Shown here piece by piece: positions 22,301 to 33,985 of a stretch of DNA of 64,000 nt (within the stretch, counting starts at the first letter, position 1; each line of letters opens with the position of its first letter). Source of the stretch: Anaeramoeba flamelloides (taxonomy: Eukaryota > Metamonada > Anaeramoebidae); contig JANTQA010000029.1 of the NCBI GenBank assembly GCA_027625915.1, positions 2,914,001 to 2,978,000 on the forward strand, read 5' to 3'. Both the position numbers and the translations under genes were made by a program. Under the pieces are notes generated by a model, which saw nothing but the letters and a program-made list of their open reading frames with translations, was not told where the DNA came from and did not search any database.

Positions 22301-25300
22301 TCTTTCAAAATCACTTTGTGTAAAGTCAAATATTTCGAGACCAGAATAAAGGTGACTTAAAATGAGGGTTTTGAAAGAAGTTATTTTGGCTCAGTTATTG
22401 AGTTTATTTTGTTGAAACAATCGATAAAGTGTTTCCAAGGACTTTTCTACAGTTTTTGAAATTATATTCAAGATGTGTGTTTTTTTCTAACCAAATTCCA
22501 AGATAAAAAATATCTTTTAATTCTTTTTTATATTTAGTTTTTTATAATTATGTGGATTTATTACGAATCTTTTTATTATTTCAAAAATCCTTTCTAATTT
22601 AATTTTTAGAGAGATTAAAGGTGCTTTCATAATGATAATAAGATCATTTGCAAACATTTGAGTATGAAAAGCTAAAGATTTGTACTTTTCTAGTAGGAAA
22701 TGAGATATAAATGCGAAGAAAATAATTGATGGTAGGGTGATCTCCCTTGATAAACCCCAATTCCTTTTTTTTTATAATATCTCAAGAGCAAATTTTTGAT
22801 TATTTCATTTTTATAAAGGTTTCAATAGGATGGTATATTCAGGATGTTGTAAAGAGTCAAAAAAAATTTGTATATTTATAGTAACTACAAAATATTCTGT
22901 ATTTTTATTTTTTATTTTTTTAAATTTCTTTAATAAATTTAAAACAGCAATTCTTGTTCCAAAATATTTTTTAAAAAAAAATTTTTTTTTTGAAATTAAG
23001 TCCCAAGAGTCTTGAATTCTAATGTATATCAATTTTTAAAAAAATCTTGGAAGAAATTGATTTATAGAGAGAGGTCGATAATTTAATGGCTCTCCTTCAT
23101 CCCCCGATTTATGAATAAATAAACTAAATTCAAAAAATAGGGGCCCAAATTTCGAGATCTCGTTCTAGAATCATTGGATTTCAATATGATGTTGGGCAGT
23201 TGATTAATTATGTAATATAAATAAAATTTTCTACTTCATAATTTACTAAGTAAACTTTTGACTGAAAAATTGGAAGAAAATAAAAAAAATTTTCAAACAA
23301 TCAGATGACAATTTGATTTTTTTTTGTTTGTTAGTTTCTTCAATCAAATAGTTTCAGATGTCAATTTTTTCTTCACTGATTTACATTTAATATTTTTTAC
23401 ATGATGAAAAATTTCAATTTGTTTCTCAATCAAATTACTCTTACAACCGAAAAAAAATTCGATAATATCCAGATGTTGTAAAATTTTGTATGATTTTTTT
23501 AGCCAAATTTTTGTACAAAAAATGAAATAGATTTTTTTCAACGTATAAAAATTTTTAAAGAAGACACCTTGTTAGTATTTAATCTTCTGATGATTATCCA
23601 TCAACTTCTAGTTTATTGATGATTATTTACAGGGTTCCTCATATAATTATTTTTCCTGAGTATCATTTGAAAAACTGGGCCCTTATTTTTCGAAAGGAGT
23701 TTAATAAATTTCTTTTTTTCATAAAATTTATACTTTTTCCAGTTTCGTCTGTTATCCAATTTAAAAAAATATTTTGAACTGTTTTGATAAAACAATCATA
23801 ATTTAATAAATATTGTATTGGCTGGTTTTTTATAAATTTGTAAGTATTTATTTTGTCAAATTCTTTCACTGATTTATTTTTTCATAATTTGATAATTTCT
23901 TTAATTTTATCTTGATCAAAAATTTCCTTGAAGTCAATTAGAGATAATGAATTTTTATTAATTTTAAATTTTTTGATAATAAAATTTGTGATTCTTTAAC
24001 AAAATTTATAAAAAAAAGTTTAGAAATTAGGAAGTGTGTCGAGTGCCTAGGTTTTTTTAAGGTTTTCTATTTTATTTGTGAAGGGTTCTAGGTTTTTTTT
24101 ACTTTAGAAATAAACCGGAAATTTATTAAAATTTCCGGTTTATTTCTAAAGTAAAAAAAACCTAGAACACTTCACAAATAAAATAGAAAACCTCAAAAAA
24201 ATCTAGAAAACTTCACAAATAAATAGAAAACTCAAAAAAACCTAACGAAAATCTATTGATTTTCCAAATAAATAGAAAACTCAAAAAAACCTAACGGCGC
24301 TTTTCCAGAATTCAAAAGAATAGAAAAAAATCAAAGATTTGACTCAATTCTTTTAAATTAAAAAAAACTAAAGGCACACAGGAGAAAAGCAATTTTCTCT
24401 CTTCAAAAATAAATAAAAAATAATTTTAAATTTTTTAAAATAATTAATAATATTTGTATTAGGTTTTTAAATAATTGATTTTACAAAATCGTTATACACT
24501 GTGAATATGGTTTCATTAAATAAAAAAAACAATTTTTTTGAGGTTTCTCTTAATTTATTTAATGTTTTCCAAAAGTTTTTATTTTTATTATATTCTTCAT
24601 TTATTTGATTAAGTAATTTTAAGCAATTCAATTCATTAATTTTTTTGATTTTATGTAATATTTCATTTTTATCAAACAATTTATAAAGTAAATTATTAAT
24701 TCTTAATTTCTCTTGTTTGATATCAAAAACTATTCTTTCTTTCTGTTTATATTTTTTTTTAAATAAAATAAAATTTTCTTCATTTAAATTAATGTTTTGT
24801 CTTGAAAAAAATTGGAGAAAGTCTTCTTGAAAGGTTGGAATATCTTTAATCTTATAGATATCATTGATTTCCCAATTTGAGTTAATTTCAAATTTATTAA
24901 TAATTGTATTATGAAAAAATAAATTTTAAAGATCTTTTTCTAATATTAATATTAATAATTTACCTCTTAAATATCTTGAATGTATTTATTTCTTTTTATT
25001 ATAAAATTTTGAAACATAATTTTGCCAAAGTTGAAAGAAGCGAATGTAAAAATGTATATAAAGATTGTTTTACATGTAGATCCCATTTTGCTGATCGTAG
25101 TTGTGGTTGGTGTAAACAAGAAGGGGAAAACAAATGTTACTACGGGCATTATGATGGGCCATATAACGGTGACTGTGATAAGTCTCATTGGGTATATGGA
25201 GCCGAAAGTTTAGGCTGTGATCATAGCCCTGCGCCTCTGCACTCCCCAACTCCTACAAAGCATAACAACAATTCAAAGGGTGTCAAATATTTAATTATTG

Positions 25301-25704
25301 GGTTTTCAATTGGCGGGGTGTTGTTGGTGATTGTCTTTGTTGCAATTGGAATTTTTGTGCATCGGAGAAATACGAAAGGTGGGTATCAGTTTGTTGGTGA
25401 TTTTGTACGTGCTGAAGATAACTTTTGGGATGAACAAAATTCAGATTCTGAAACGGATATTGATCCAAACAATAATAAGGATGATAATGATAATTTTGAC
25501 ACAGAACAAATATTAGACGTTCAAATTGATTCCGATAATGAGGAAGAGGACGAAAATGAGAATGAAGAAGATTCGGACAATAGTTCTAATTCTGGTTCAA
25601 ATTCAAATTCTCAATCTTCTTTGTCTTCTTCTTATTCCTCTTCAGAATATCAGAATGAAAACAATCCCTTTAAAGTTGGAAAAATTTCTGATGAAAATTT
25701 GTAA
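19316..25704 (+). CDS. Type I membrane protein with two PSI-like modules (2 exons)
   Basis: Proposed exons are 19316-19640 and 25031-25704 (332 aa), with a 5,390-bp intron. Exon 1 has an ATG, a signal peptide and a cysteine-rich module with CEFCLSHFVDRQCGYC, then a Pro/Ser linker. Exon 2 has a second module, CFTCRSHFADRSCGWC, a transmembrane helix (YLIIGFSIGGVLLVIVFVAI), basic residues, and an acidic Asp/Glu/Ser/Asn-rich cytoplasmic tail. The shared CxxCxSHFxDRxCGxC pattern resembles PSI (plexin-semaphorin-integrin) domains of receptor ectodomains. The open frame around exon 2 has no ATG before the cysteine module, so it needs an upstream exon. Donor ACTT-GTAAAA and acceptor CCAAAG join in matching phase (T + TT = Phe). 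Two separate genes remain possible. The ligand is unknown. Confidence 0.65.
20335..20986. repeat. Large palindromic block at the 3' end of LINE copy B
   Basis: It is a chain of hairpin units: an AGAGAGAAAATTACTTTTCTC hairpin, the CCAGAATTTAAAAG...TTTGATTTTTC unit twice, GGTTTTCTGTTTATTTGTGAA units, and GAAATAAACCGAAAATTT palindromes. Units are separated by GTTAGG or CTAGG. It closes with three tandem CACTTGACGGC-type repeats (about 20955-20986) at the LINE boundary. A shorter block of the same kind lies in inverse orientation at 24034-24420. Confidence 0.75.
21174..21252. repeat. Single-unit palindromic block inside LINE copy B
   Basis: One hairpin, GTCGTTAGGTTTTCCAGAAT...ATTCTGGAAAACCTAGACACGAC, sits directly next to the LINE zinc segment (AACGAC then AAAAAATATATAAACC on minus). 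LINE copy A carries a block (43291-43457) at the corresponding position. Confidence 0.75.
21313..22005 (+). mobile_element. M1 MITE, copy 2 (693 bp)
   Basis: The ends are TTTCAGTCAAAGGGGCCC and GTCCCCTTTGACTGAAAAA, with TA on each side. The interior is close to 26390-27100 over its whole length and to the complement of 7565-8270. It is inserted in LINE copy B, splitting it between the thumb-like region and the zinc segment. That makes it younger than the LINE. The minus open frame 21943-22221 reads from the LINE into this end. Confidence 0.85.
24034..24420. repeat. Palindromic block inside the LINE copy B linker
   Basis: It starts GTGTGTCGAGTGCCTAGG. A two-level palindrome follows: an inner GAAATAAACCGGAAATTT hairpin nested within GGTTTTCTATTTTATTTGTG arms. 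The GAAAATCTATTGATTTTC and CCAGAATTCAAAAGAAT units come next, and it closes with the AGGAGAAAAGC...TTCTCTCTTC hairpin. Relative to 20335-20986 it is inverted, so the two blocks bracket the LINE reverse transcriptase region. Confidence 0.75.
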
Positions 25705-26389
25705 AAAATATATACAATTATTATTAGTCATTTTATTATTTTTGAAATATTAAAATGACAATTAACTATTTTATTTTAATACATACTAAAAATCTTTTTA
25801 ATGGAAAGTATTTCGATAAAGTAATAAATAATATTTATTAATCAACTGTTTTTGGAAGAAATATTTTGAAATTTTTAATCGATCAACTTTTTCTCTTTAC
25901 AAAAAAAAAAAAGAGATTCGACAAGTAAAGCTGGTACTTTCATAAAATATCCTATTATTTCAATCTGAAGGTATGAAATTCAAGTACCAATAACCATATT
26001 ATTTTTAATTATTTGGAATATTCTCAAAAATCATCTTGTTGTAATTGTAAATAAAAAATAGTGCTTAGAATTCATAGAACCGCTAATTCTTTGAAGAAAT
26101 CAAATTACTGATTTTACTATTTTTTTGAATACTATATAAAATTACATACATATATGAACAAAAACCTTCACAATTTATGGGGTGGTTAGTATTCATCAGA
26201 TAATTAGTAAAATTTTCTTGATTCAAAATATCCAAAATTTGAAATTAAGCATTCAGAGATGAAACAATTTGGTGCAATTATCATTTTTTTAAAAATTTTG
26301 GGATATTAATTTATGGATTCTTAGATTTTATTTCCTTTTTTACTCAAATAATGTTTTACTTTATTAAAAAAAAATAAAAAAATAAACTA

Positions 26390-27100
26390 TTTTTCAGTCA
26401 AAGGTTACCTAAAAAATCAAAAAAAAAAATTTTTTCAAATATCAATAATTTTATATAATTGACCTTTGAAGAACAAATAAGAAATAAACAGAATAATATA
26501 CATCAAAGAATTGTTGATATATGTCTGAAAGAAAACTAATCAATCAATATATTTTCTTAAAAATTGAAAAACTCAAATTCTTAGATTTCCATTGAGAAAA
26601 ACAACAATGTTCGTTTTGAACTTCTACTGGTATTTGAATAATAAATAGGAAACAATTTTCACTTCATTTTCCATACGTTTCTTTTACAAATAAAGTCCTC
26701 AAATGAAGTGTGCTGGTATTTGAGGTCTCTATTTGAAAAAAGGAAATGAAAATGAAGTGGAAAATTTTCACATTTATTAAACAAATATCTACAGGATCAA
26801 AGATCGAATAGAATTGCAATAGATATCAATATGATTTCTCAACAATCATTTCCATGGTTTTAATAACCTTAGAATAACACGTTTTTACCAAGTGACTATT
26901 GATCTTGCAATAAAAAAAAATTTTACAACTGAATGATGTTTTAAAAAAAAATCAAAAAAAAAAACAAAAATGTGTACAAATGTGAAAAAATGATTTCAAT
27001 TTTGAAAATTTCCAAAATAAAATTTTTCTTCTAATATCTATGCAAACGCTTTAAACACATGTAATATAACAATTTCAACTGGGTCCCTTTGACTGAAAAA
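26390..27100 (+). mobile_element. M1 MITE, copy 3 (711 bp)
   Basis: The ends TTTTCAGTCAAAGG and CCTTTGACTGAAAAA are flanked by TA (26388-26389, 27101-27102), and the surrounding AACTATTTTT / AAAAATAGTTT is also palindromic. It is nearly collinear with copy 2. It lies in the gap after the PSI-protein gene. The rest of 25705-29151 holds repeat R3 and otherwise nothing that I recognise. Confidence 0.85.
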
Positions 27101-28279
27101 TAGTTTAGATAATTGAAAGTCATTGAAATTATAGGGCTCCCAAGACATTAAGCTTTCAAGAATAACATATTTTCATTATAATTGCTTCTAAACTATCTTT
27201 CATAATAATTGGCCCATTAAAAATCAAATTTTAAATAAAAATATTTTTAATAATTGAAGTTATCTATTATAATATATAAATTTAAATTTTAATATTCAAT
27301 ACTATACTCAAGAGATATTTATTTTTTGTCTAAAAATAAAAGAAAAAAAAATAAAAAAAACTGTTAAAAAAAATTTGCCATTTATTTTGAAAGAAGCATT
27401 ACATAAAAAATAGAAAATTTAATAAAGTAAAAAAAACCCATTTATCGATTCTCCTTCAATTTGAATAACTAAATCTAATCTCTTTTTCATATTTGAAACC
27501 AAATTTTACATTAATTCATCTGTTACTTCTTTCCAATTTTTCATTTTCTTTTCCCATTTTAACAAAACACTGTTGAAAAAATAAAAAAGAGAAAAAATGA
27601 TTTATTTGCAAACTTTTCATTGTGAGAGGAAAAACTTCAAAACGATACAAAAGCAATTCATTATTCAAATGTAAGGTGGGCTATTTATTATGAAATTTAG
27701 TTTAGTTCCAAAGTTGATAATTTAAATAAAGTATAGTATTGAAAAAAATTAAAGACATATAAAAATCCCTAACATCATTTTTATATGTTAATATTGGTAA
27801 AATTGCTGTGTAATTGCAATATATTTACAATCAAATCATTTTTTTTAAGAATTCAACTTTTAAAATTATAACCCACACACTTATTAGAATGATGATTAAT
27901 TAAATTACAATTGTTCAAAACCCTATTTAATCAACCAAAAAACAAGAATAAAAAAAAATCATTTTCAAAACTCTAGTAAACCTCGATAAAACTTGATTGT
28001 TTTTCAAAAAAAGTAGATCTACTGTGGCTATCATACATTTACTTGAGTATATTATAGACAACCTACTTTAATGAACTTTAGGTAGGTTTATTTCTTTCTC
28101 CTAAAAAAGTTATTTATCAAAGGATTTGATTTCAAATATAAGAAATTGCACATTTTTTTCCTAATCTTGACAATTAAAAATCTTGGAATTGATTATTTTA
28201 ATGTTACTATATTTTTTTCAATACAAAACTATTTTTCAAAAATTTTGACTGACTTTATAATGTTTAATGGGAGGTTGTT

Positions 28280-28407
28280 TTGAGGGTTTATTCCAGTATT
28301 CTTATCAAAAAAATATTCTCAAATTTTTATATCAGAATTATTTTTTCTAATTTTGCAAATTGTAGTTTTGCTTTTTCAAATTTTTGTTTTTCTTTTCTTT
28401 TTCTTTT

Positions 28408-28452
<45 letters not shown>

Positions 28453-28830
28453 GAAAGATCAAGTGGAAAAAAAAAAGAGATCTTCGAAAAGAAAAATAAT
28501 CACTAAGAAAATTTCGACTATGTAATGTCTTTGAAAATGAATTTAATTCTTCATAAAAAATCTTCTTGTTCAACTTTTTTTCAGTGAAAGTTCAGTAATA
28601 AAAAATCCGTAATGCTCATTTCAAAAATTGTGACTCACTTTTTTTTAGTTTTTGAGTTTTATTTTTTTAAATTTTTAATCTATCAGGCTTTTATAGATTT
28701 AGAATGACTTAAAAGTGAATACAAATCATATTTAGTTATTAATTGTTCTTGAATACTAAAGGATAATTTTTTTTTTCAATTTATTATTTCAGGTGAGTCA
28801 CAATTTTTGAAAAAGAGTTTATTATAGAAA
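28280..28830 (+). repeat. Dispersed repeat R3 with an internal 200-bp MITE
   Basis: It is homologous to 44870-45560 and, inverted, to 54780-55190. It shares ATTCTTATCAAAAAAATATT, a long T-run (about 28410-28450) and GATCAAGTGGAAAA. Its right part, 28612-28815, is bounded by CTCATTTCAAAAATTGTGAC and GTCACAATTTTTGAAAAAGA, an inverted repeat typical of a small MITE. No coding sequence. Confidence 0.6.
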
Positions 28831-29151
28831 TAATATTCTTTCATTTATATATTTTTCTCAGAGAAAAAAAAATTGTTTATAATTTCATTTAAAAATAAAT
28901 TAAAATGCTTTTTTAAATTTCTTTTTTATTTCTCAAGTAATTTTTTTTTTTTTTTTGTTTTTTTTAAATGTAAATACTAAAATATTTTTTCTGGCTTTTC
29001 TTTTACCCTTTTCTTTATTTTTTTTAAAAAAAATAATAAATATAATTGATTAAGTTTCGTTTATTTGTTCCTTTTTCCCATGTACTATAATTTAAAAGTA
29101 AATGGTATATAATAATATATTATATAACAAAAAAAAAAAAATCATGATTCT

Positions 29152-31790
29152 TTAAAATTTTTTGGAACTAAAAGGATCTAAATTCATAAAATCTTTTGAG
29201 CTGATAACTTTTTTTGGTTGGTTGGATTTTTGTTGATTCCAAGTAAATTGTTTGTTATTTTGGAAGCCATTATTTCTATTTTGATTGCTATTCCAATTAT
29301 TATTATTATTATTGTTATTCCAATTATTATTATTATTATTATTATTATTCCAATTATTATTGCTATTCCAATTATTATTACTATTATTATTATAATAATT
29401 TGGCCTATTATTCCTATTTTGGTTATTATTCCAATTATTATTGGTATTAGTATTTTTGTTCGTGAAAGTAGTATTTGTTTTATTATTATTATTATAATTT
29501 GGTTTTTTTTGTTGATTAAGTGATTGCCTATTGATCAAGTTTTTAACATTTGATTGAAATAAATTTACTTTTCCTGTTGCCTTTTTTGTTGGTTTACTTG
29601 TGATCGAAAATGATGATAAACTATTCATTATTTGGTCATCAATTGTTTTTTTGTTTTCTTTTACTTTTTTTTTTTTTTGATTATGGTTATTTGATTGTTT
29701 TAAATTGTTTGTAGCAAATGATGAAAATAATTCAGTCGTTGTTTTACCACCGATAGTCGGCTCTAATTTTTTATTTGAAAATAATATATTGTTCTGTATC
29801 TGTTTTTGTGGTTTTTTTTGTGTCTGTGTTTGTGTTTGTGTTTGTTTTTGTGCTTTTATTTGTGTTTGATTATTACTTTTTCTTCTAATATTTTTCGATC
29901 GTTCAGAACGTTTAGGATTGAAATCTTCAAAATCTTCTTCTTCAAATTCTTCTTCTTTTCTATTTCCAGATAATATCCCTGTTTGTTCTAAGTTCTTCTC
30001 TTCCTGTTGAATCTGGATCATTGGAGAAACTTGTTGTGGCTTTGGTTGTTGTTGCTGCTGATTTTGTGATCCAAAAGGATCAAAATTAATTGAACTTTTC
30101 TTTTGGCTTTGTATTGGAGATTGGTTTGGTTGTTGATTTGATTTTTGTACACCAAAAGGATCAAATTTTTGAGTTTGAGTTTGTGTTTGTGTTTGGGTTT
30201 TGGTTTGTAAATTGTTTGGAGTGTTTTGTTTAAATGAAAAATCCCCAATTAAACTTCCAACTTTGACTTGCTGTTGATCAATCATATTTTGATTTTGATT
30301 CATGTTTTGGTTTTGACTTTGAATATTAGTTTTTGAGTTTCTTTTTGAGTTTGTTTTTGTTTTTGTTTGTGTTTTTGTTAAACTTCGACTTTTATTTTTA
30401 TTTGTTGTCTGTGGTTGTGATGATCCACTTTTTTTTTTCCTCTTCCTTTTTCTTGGTTTTATTCCCCATTCCTTTTCAACATAATCAATTACGTCGTCGA
30501 TGTCTGGCCTTTGTATTGGGTCATAGGTTAATAGCCACTTGATAAAGTTTTTGATTTTTTTTGAGTACTTGGGTGTTTTTGGAAAGGAATAGGCTTCATT
30601 CAAAATTTGAAGCTCTGATCCTTCATCAAAGCAATCTTCAAAGTAAAGGATTTTATAGAGCAAACAACCAAGCGCCCAAATGTCAACCTTTGTACCAATT
30701 ATACCTTCACCATAAAGGTCGATCATTTCGGGTGCTCGGTAATTTAAAGTCGTGTTTTTTTGGATATCATCTTCGGCTTTGTATTTTTGGTTTTTGTCAC
30801 TTAAATTGTAGACCGTTGACGTCGCAGAGCCAAAGTCGCAGAGCTTCCATTGGCGCGAGTGTGAGTACAAGACATTTTCAACTTTGATGTCACGATGTGC
30901 TATAGGCGGCTCCAAATTATGCATGGAGTGTATCGCCAGGCACACGTTGACAAAGATCTGTAATGCCTCTTCTTCTGCAAAATGTGAAGACCTCTGTATT
31001 AGACGATTCATTTCGTCTATTAAAGACTTTGGACAATACTCCATCGAAAAATAGACATACGAACTGTTATTTTCATGTACCGTGGTCTGCCCATAAAGCG
31101 TGACAACCTCTTTACATGAGCCCAATTTTTGTTGGATGTCTATTTCGTTTTCGATCAGTTTCCTTTGCTTATTAGACTGAATACGAAGTTTCTTAACAGC
31201 ATGCAATTCCTGTGTGTACAAATCTCTTCCTTTATAAACATATCCGTACCCACCTAATGATTTTTAATAATTTATTATTTATTTTTTTTGATTTGAATTT
31301 TTTTATTTTATTCGTGTTTGTGTGTTTGTGTTTGTGAGAGAGAAACCCATTAAAGAATTCAAAATGTTTAAAAAGTTTAAAAAAAGAAGAAGAAAAAACA
31401 GGGTGAGAAAGAGAGCAAAAGAAAATTTAGAAAAAAAAAAAAAGTTTTTTTCAGAGTTGAGAACAAAAAGTTTTTTTTTTTATAAATTTTTGAAATAAGA
31501 TTTTGAGCAATCCTTTAGGAATAAAACCTTCTTGAAATTGCAATCCCAAGACATTGGTTTTAGTTATTAGGCATATGTTAAGAGGTGGTTCTAATTCAAA
31601 TGTTTTGCTCAAAGCCATAATAAAGAGTTTTTAAAAGTATGAATTTATTTTTTTTTATGGTTTATGAACAAAGGAAATTACCTTCTGCAATAAGTTCTTC
31701 TAATTGAAGCGTTTGAGAATTAATTGTTACTGTTTCGTTGACTGAGATCGCTTTACGTCCTTTTTGTGTTACATTCTTAAAGAAACTCAT
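29152..31790 (-). CDS. NAK-family (AAK1/GAK/Ark-like) Ser/Thr kinase, 2 exons
   Basis: Exons are 31790-31682 and 31253-29152, giving 736 aa; the intron is 428 bp. The junction G-GTAATT / ATTAG rebuilds the glycine loop IAEGGYGYVYKG (about 34-45), typical of AAK1/GAK kinases. Other motifs are HAVKKL (catalytic Lys about 57), PIAHRDIKVENVLY (Asp 158), LCDFGSAT (Asp 176) and YRAPEMIDL (about 208). The domain ends near 300. The tail is Gln/Thr/Asn-rich low complexity with three DPF motifs (FDPFGVQ at about 400, FDPFGSQ at about 427, LDPFSSKKF near the C-terminus). NAK kinases phosphorylate the AP-2 mu subunit, and DPF motifs bind the AP-2 alpha appendage, so a role in clathrin-coated pit formation is likely. 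All key catalytic residues are present. Confidence 0.93.
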
Positions 31791-33473
31791 TTAATTAAAT
31801 AAAAAGATTGGTTTTAAGTTTTGGAAAGATAAAAAAAAAAAAAGAGAAAGGGTAAATATTCTTAAGCTAACGAACAAGAAAAATGAAAAAATGATGTTTA
31901 TTCTTGTAATTCCTCTTAGAAGAGTATTTTTTCTTCTGAATATAATTTGAGATACCTTTTTTTTGGAATTAATTTCGAAGAATTTTTTCATAAAATTCCA
32001 AATGATTAGATTTAAAACTAGACTCTAATTCGGTGTCTTTTCGTCTTCACAAGATTATTCTATGAATCTTATATTTCAAATTTACAAATATTCTGAGGGA
32101 ATTTTCTTTTTAAAGTAAATACTTGAATTGAATATTTGGTTCATATTTATCAATTTTCAGGAATATTGGGAGTGTTTTTAAAAAAAAAAACTTCTTGAAG
32201 AAAGGAGAGTTATTTTTTTAAGTGGGCAAAATATTTTTTTAAAAAAAGGGTAAATTGAAAAACGAATCCAATTAATCTGACAGTTTCTCAAAAAATGACT
32301 TTTTATCTAGAATCCAAATATTATAACTCAGAAAGGGAATACAAAATACAATCGCTTTGGGGAATTAGATAATATAGGATTGTTTGATCTTTTAGGGTAT
32401 GTGTAAACGAGTAAAAAATCTGTTGTAAATTGAATTAACAAATTCAAAAAAATTTATATATGTCTTGAAATTATCAAAAAGTTGAAAATCTGATTATTAT
32501 AAGAACTAGTATTAGACTTAAATGTAATTTTCAGAAAGAGTTTCTTTTGTTATGATGATTTGATCTATTTTTGGTATTTTTGAAAAGTTTAAAATTCACT
32601 ATATTTCCAAAATTTTCAAAAAAAATATTTTCTTTGAAGAAGAAGAAAATCTTATTGTCTAATAGTGTTGTGTACTAAATACATTTTAAAAATGAAAAGT
32701 ACCAAGTTCAAAAATAACCCAGGATAAAAAATCTACTTATTTCCCAAAAAAATTACAATGATTATTTTAAACTTGAAAAAAATCTATTTTTTATAAATCA
32801 AAGAACAGTTCCAATCAATTTTTTCTTTTTATTGAACAAAAAAATATGAGAAATCAATCAAACCATTTAATTATAAATTCTCCCAAAATACTTGAATTAA
32901 AACCTCGAAAAATCAACTTATAATCTAAAGAAATAATTTTTAATTTATTTATCTTTAATCAATTATTGATAACTCACCCTTAATTAATTTAATAACTTCC
33001 TAATAATATAAAAAATAAAGGTTTAAATAGTTTTATTCGGTTATTTCTATTTGATTCTAATATTTTTAAACATATATAATTACTTCAAACAAATAATTCT
33101 AATAATAAAAAATTAATAAATATTATTATATATATATATAAACTAAAATCCAAAATTTTCCACACAGCTAAAATGTTCCAAACAATAACAATTGTACAAT
33201 TTCATTGAAATTGGAGATAATTTTGATTTTTGAAAAATATGAAAATCATTTTTTCATCTTTAAGTTTTTGTTTTCATTTTATATTTTGAATTACGTAATT
33301 TGTTTCGTTGGATCAATCAACATTTTTTAGAACAATTGATATTATGTTAAAGTCAAGTTGTTCCAAATAGAAGAACTCGAATAAAATTATTTGGTAGTAC
33401 CTAACCTTTGATCGATCAATATTCCAAATAGAATTTCAACAAATTTACCAATGTATTTTTTTGTTTTGCTCTC

Positions 33474-33665
33474 TCCAAAATTTTTAACACACCCATGATT
33501 TATTTGTATAGATAATTATTTATTTATTGTTTTGTGAGTATTGTAATTTATAAAAAAGTGTTAACATTTCAATTAGTGAATGGTTCTAATTGGGTAAATC
33601 TTCTTGAATTGATTCAATAAGTTTTTTTTTTCACAAATCAAATTTTGGTGTGTTAAAAATTTTGA
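33474..33665. repeat. Small TIR/foldback element, about 190 bp
   Basis: CCAAAATTTTTAACACACC on the left is matched by GGTGTGTTAAAAATTTTG on the right. There is a shorter inner match (ATGATTTATTTG / CAAATCAAAT). No coding sequence. Elsewhere the gap 31791-35556 is AT-rich, with one more repeat (33812-33985) and no gene that I can support. A few short open frames there lack coding character. Confidence 0.5.
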
Positions 33666-33811
33666 ATTGGGGTTTATATTATTTAAAACAATAAACATTC
33701 TTAAATATCCCGAATATTCAAAAAAAAATAATTATAATATAATAAAATAAATTCCAATAAACTTTATTAATATTTGTGAATAAAATAGATGATCATTTTT
33801 TTTTTTTTTTT

Positions 33812-33985
33812 TTTTGATCTTCAAGGATTCAATATTTGATTTATTTTTATTATATTTTTATAATATGATTAAATTGTCAGTGTTATTTGATCATAAATAT
33901 TCTCAAAAATTACCAAAAGTGAGATTTCTTCAAACTTAAATTCTTTTTAATTTTTCATTTTCTAATTTGATCGAAAAATTCAAAC
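33812..33985 (+). repeat. Dispersed repeat R5, copy 1
   Basis: AGATCTTCAAGGATTCAATA-type sequence through AAAAGTGAGATTTC and TCTAATTTGATC matches the reverse complement of 60690-60868. Ends and nature are unknown. Confidence 0.55.

Larger units (their letters stand above)
20987..24910 (-). mobile_element. LINE (non-LTR retrotransposon) relic, copy B
   Basis: On the minus strand the order of a LINE ORF can be followed. The pre-RT linker (24910-24467, with NKNFWKTLNKL) comes first, then IDFKEIFDQDKIKEIIK (about 23900). The RT motifs follow: NYRPLSI (about 23075), TINIQIFFDSLQHPEY (about 22870) and QMFANDLIII (about 22640; YADD-like but Asn for the first Asp). After these come a thumb-like region (22221-22030) and a zinc segment with CDLCKEK...DLDHFLWD (21173-20987). 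Multiple frameshifts and stops make it inactive. It is further interrupted by an M1 MITE and palindromic blocks. No endonuclease domain was recognised upstream. It lies inside the PSI-protein intron, antisense to that gene. Confidence 0.8.
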
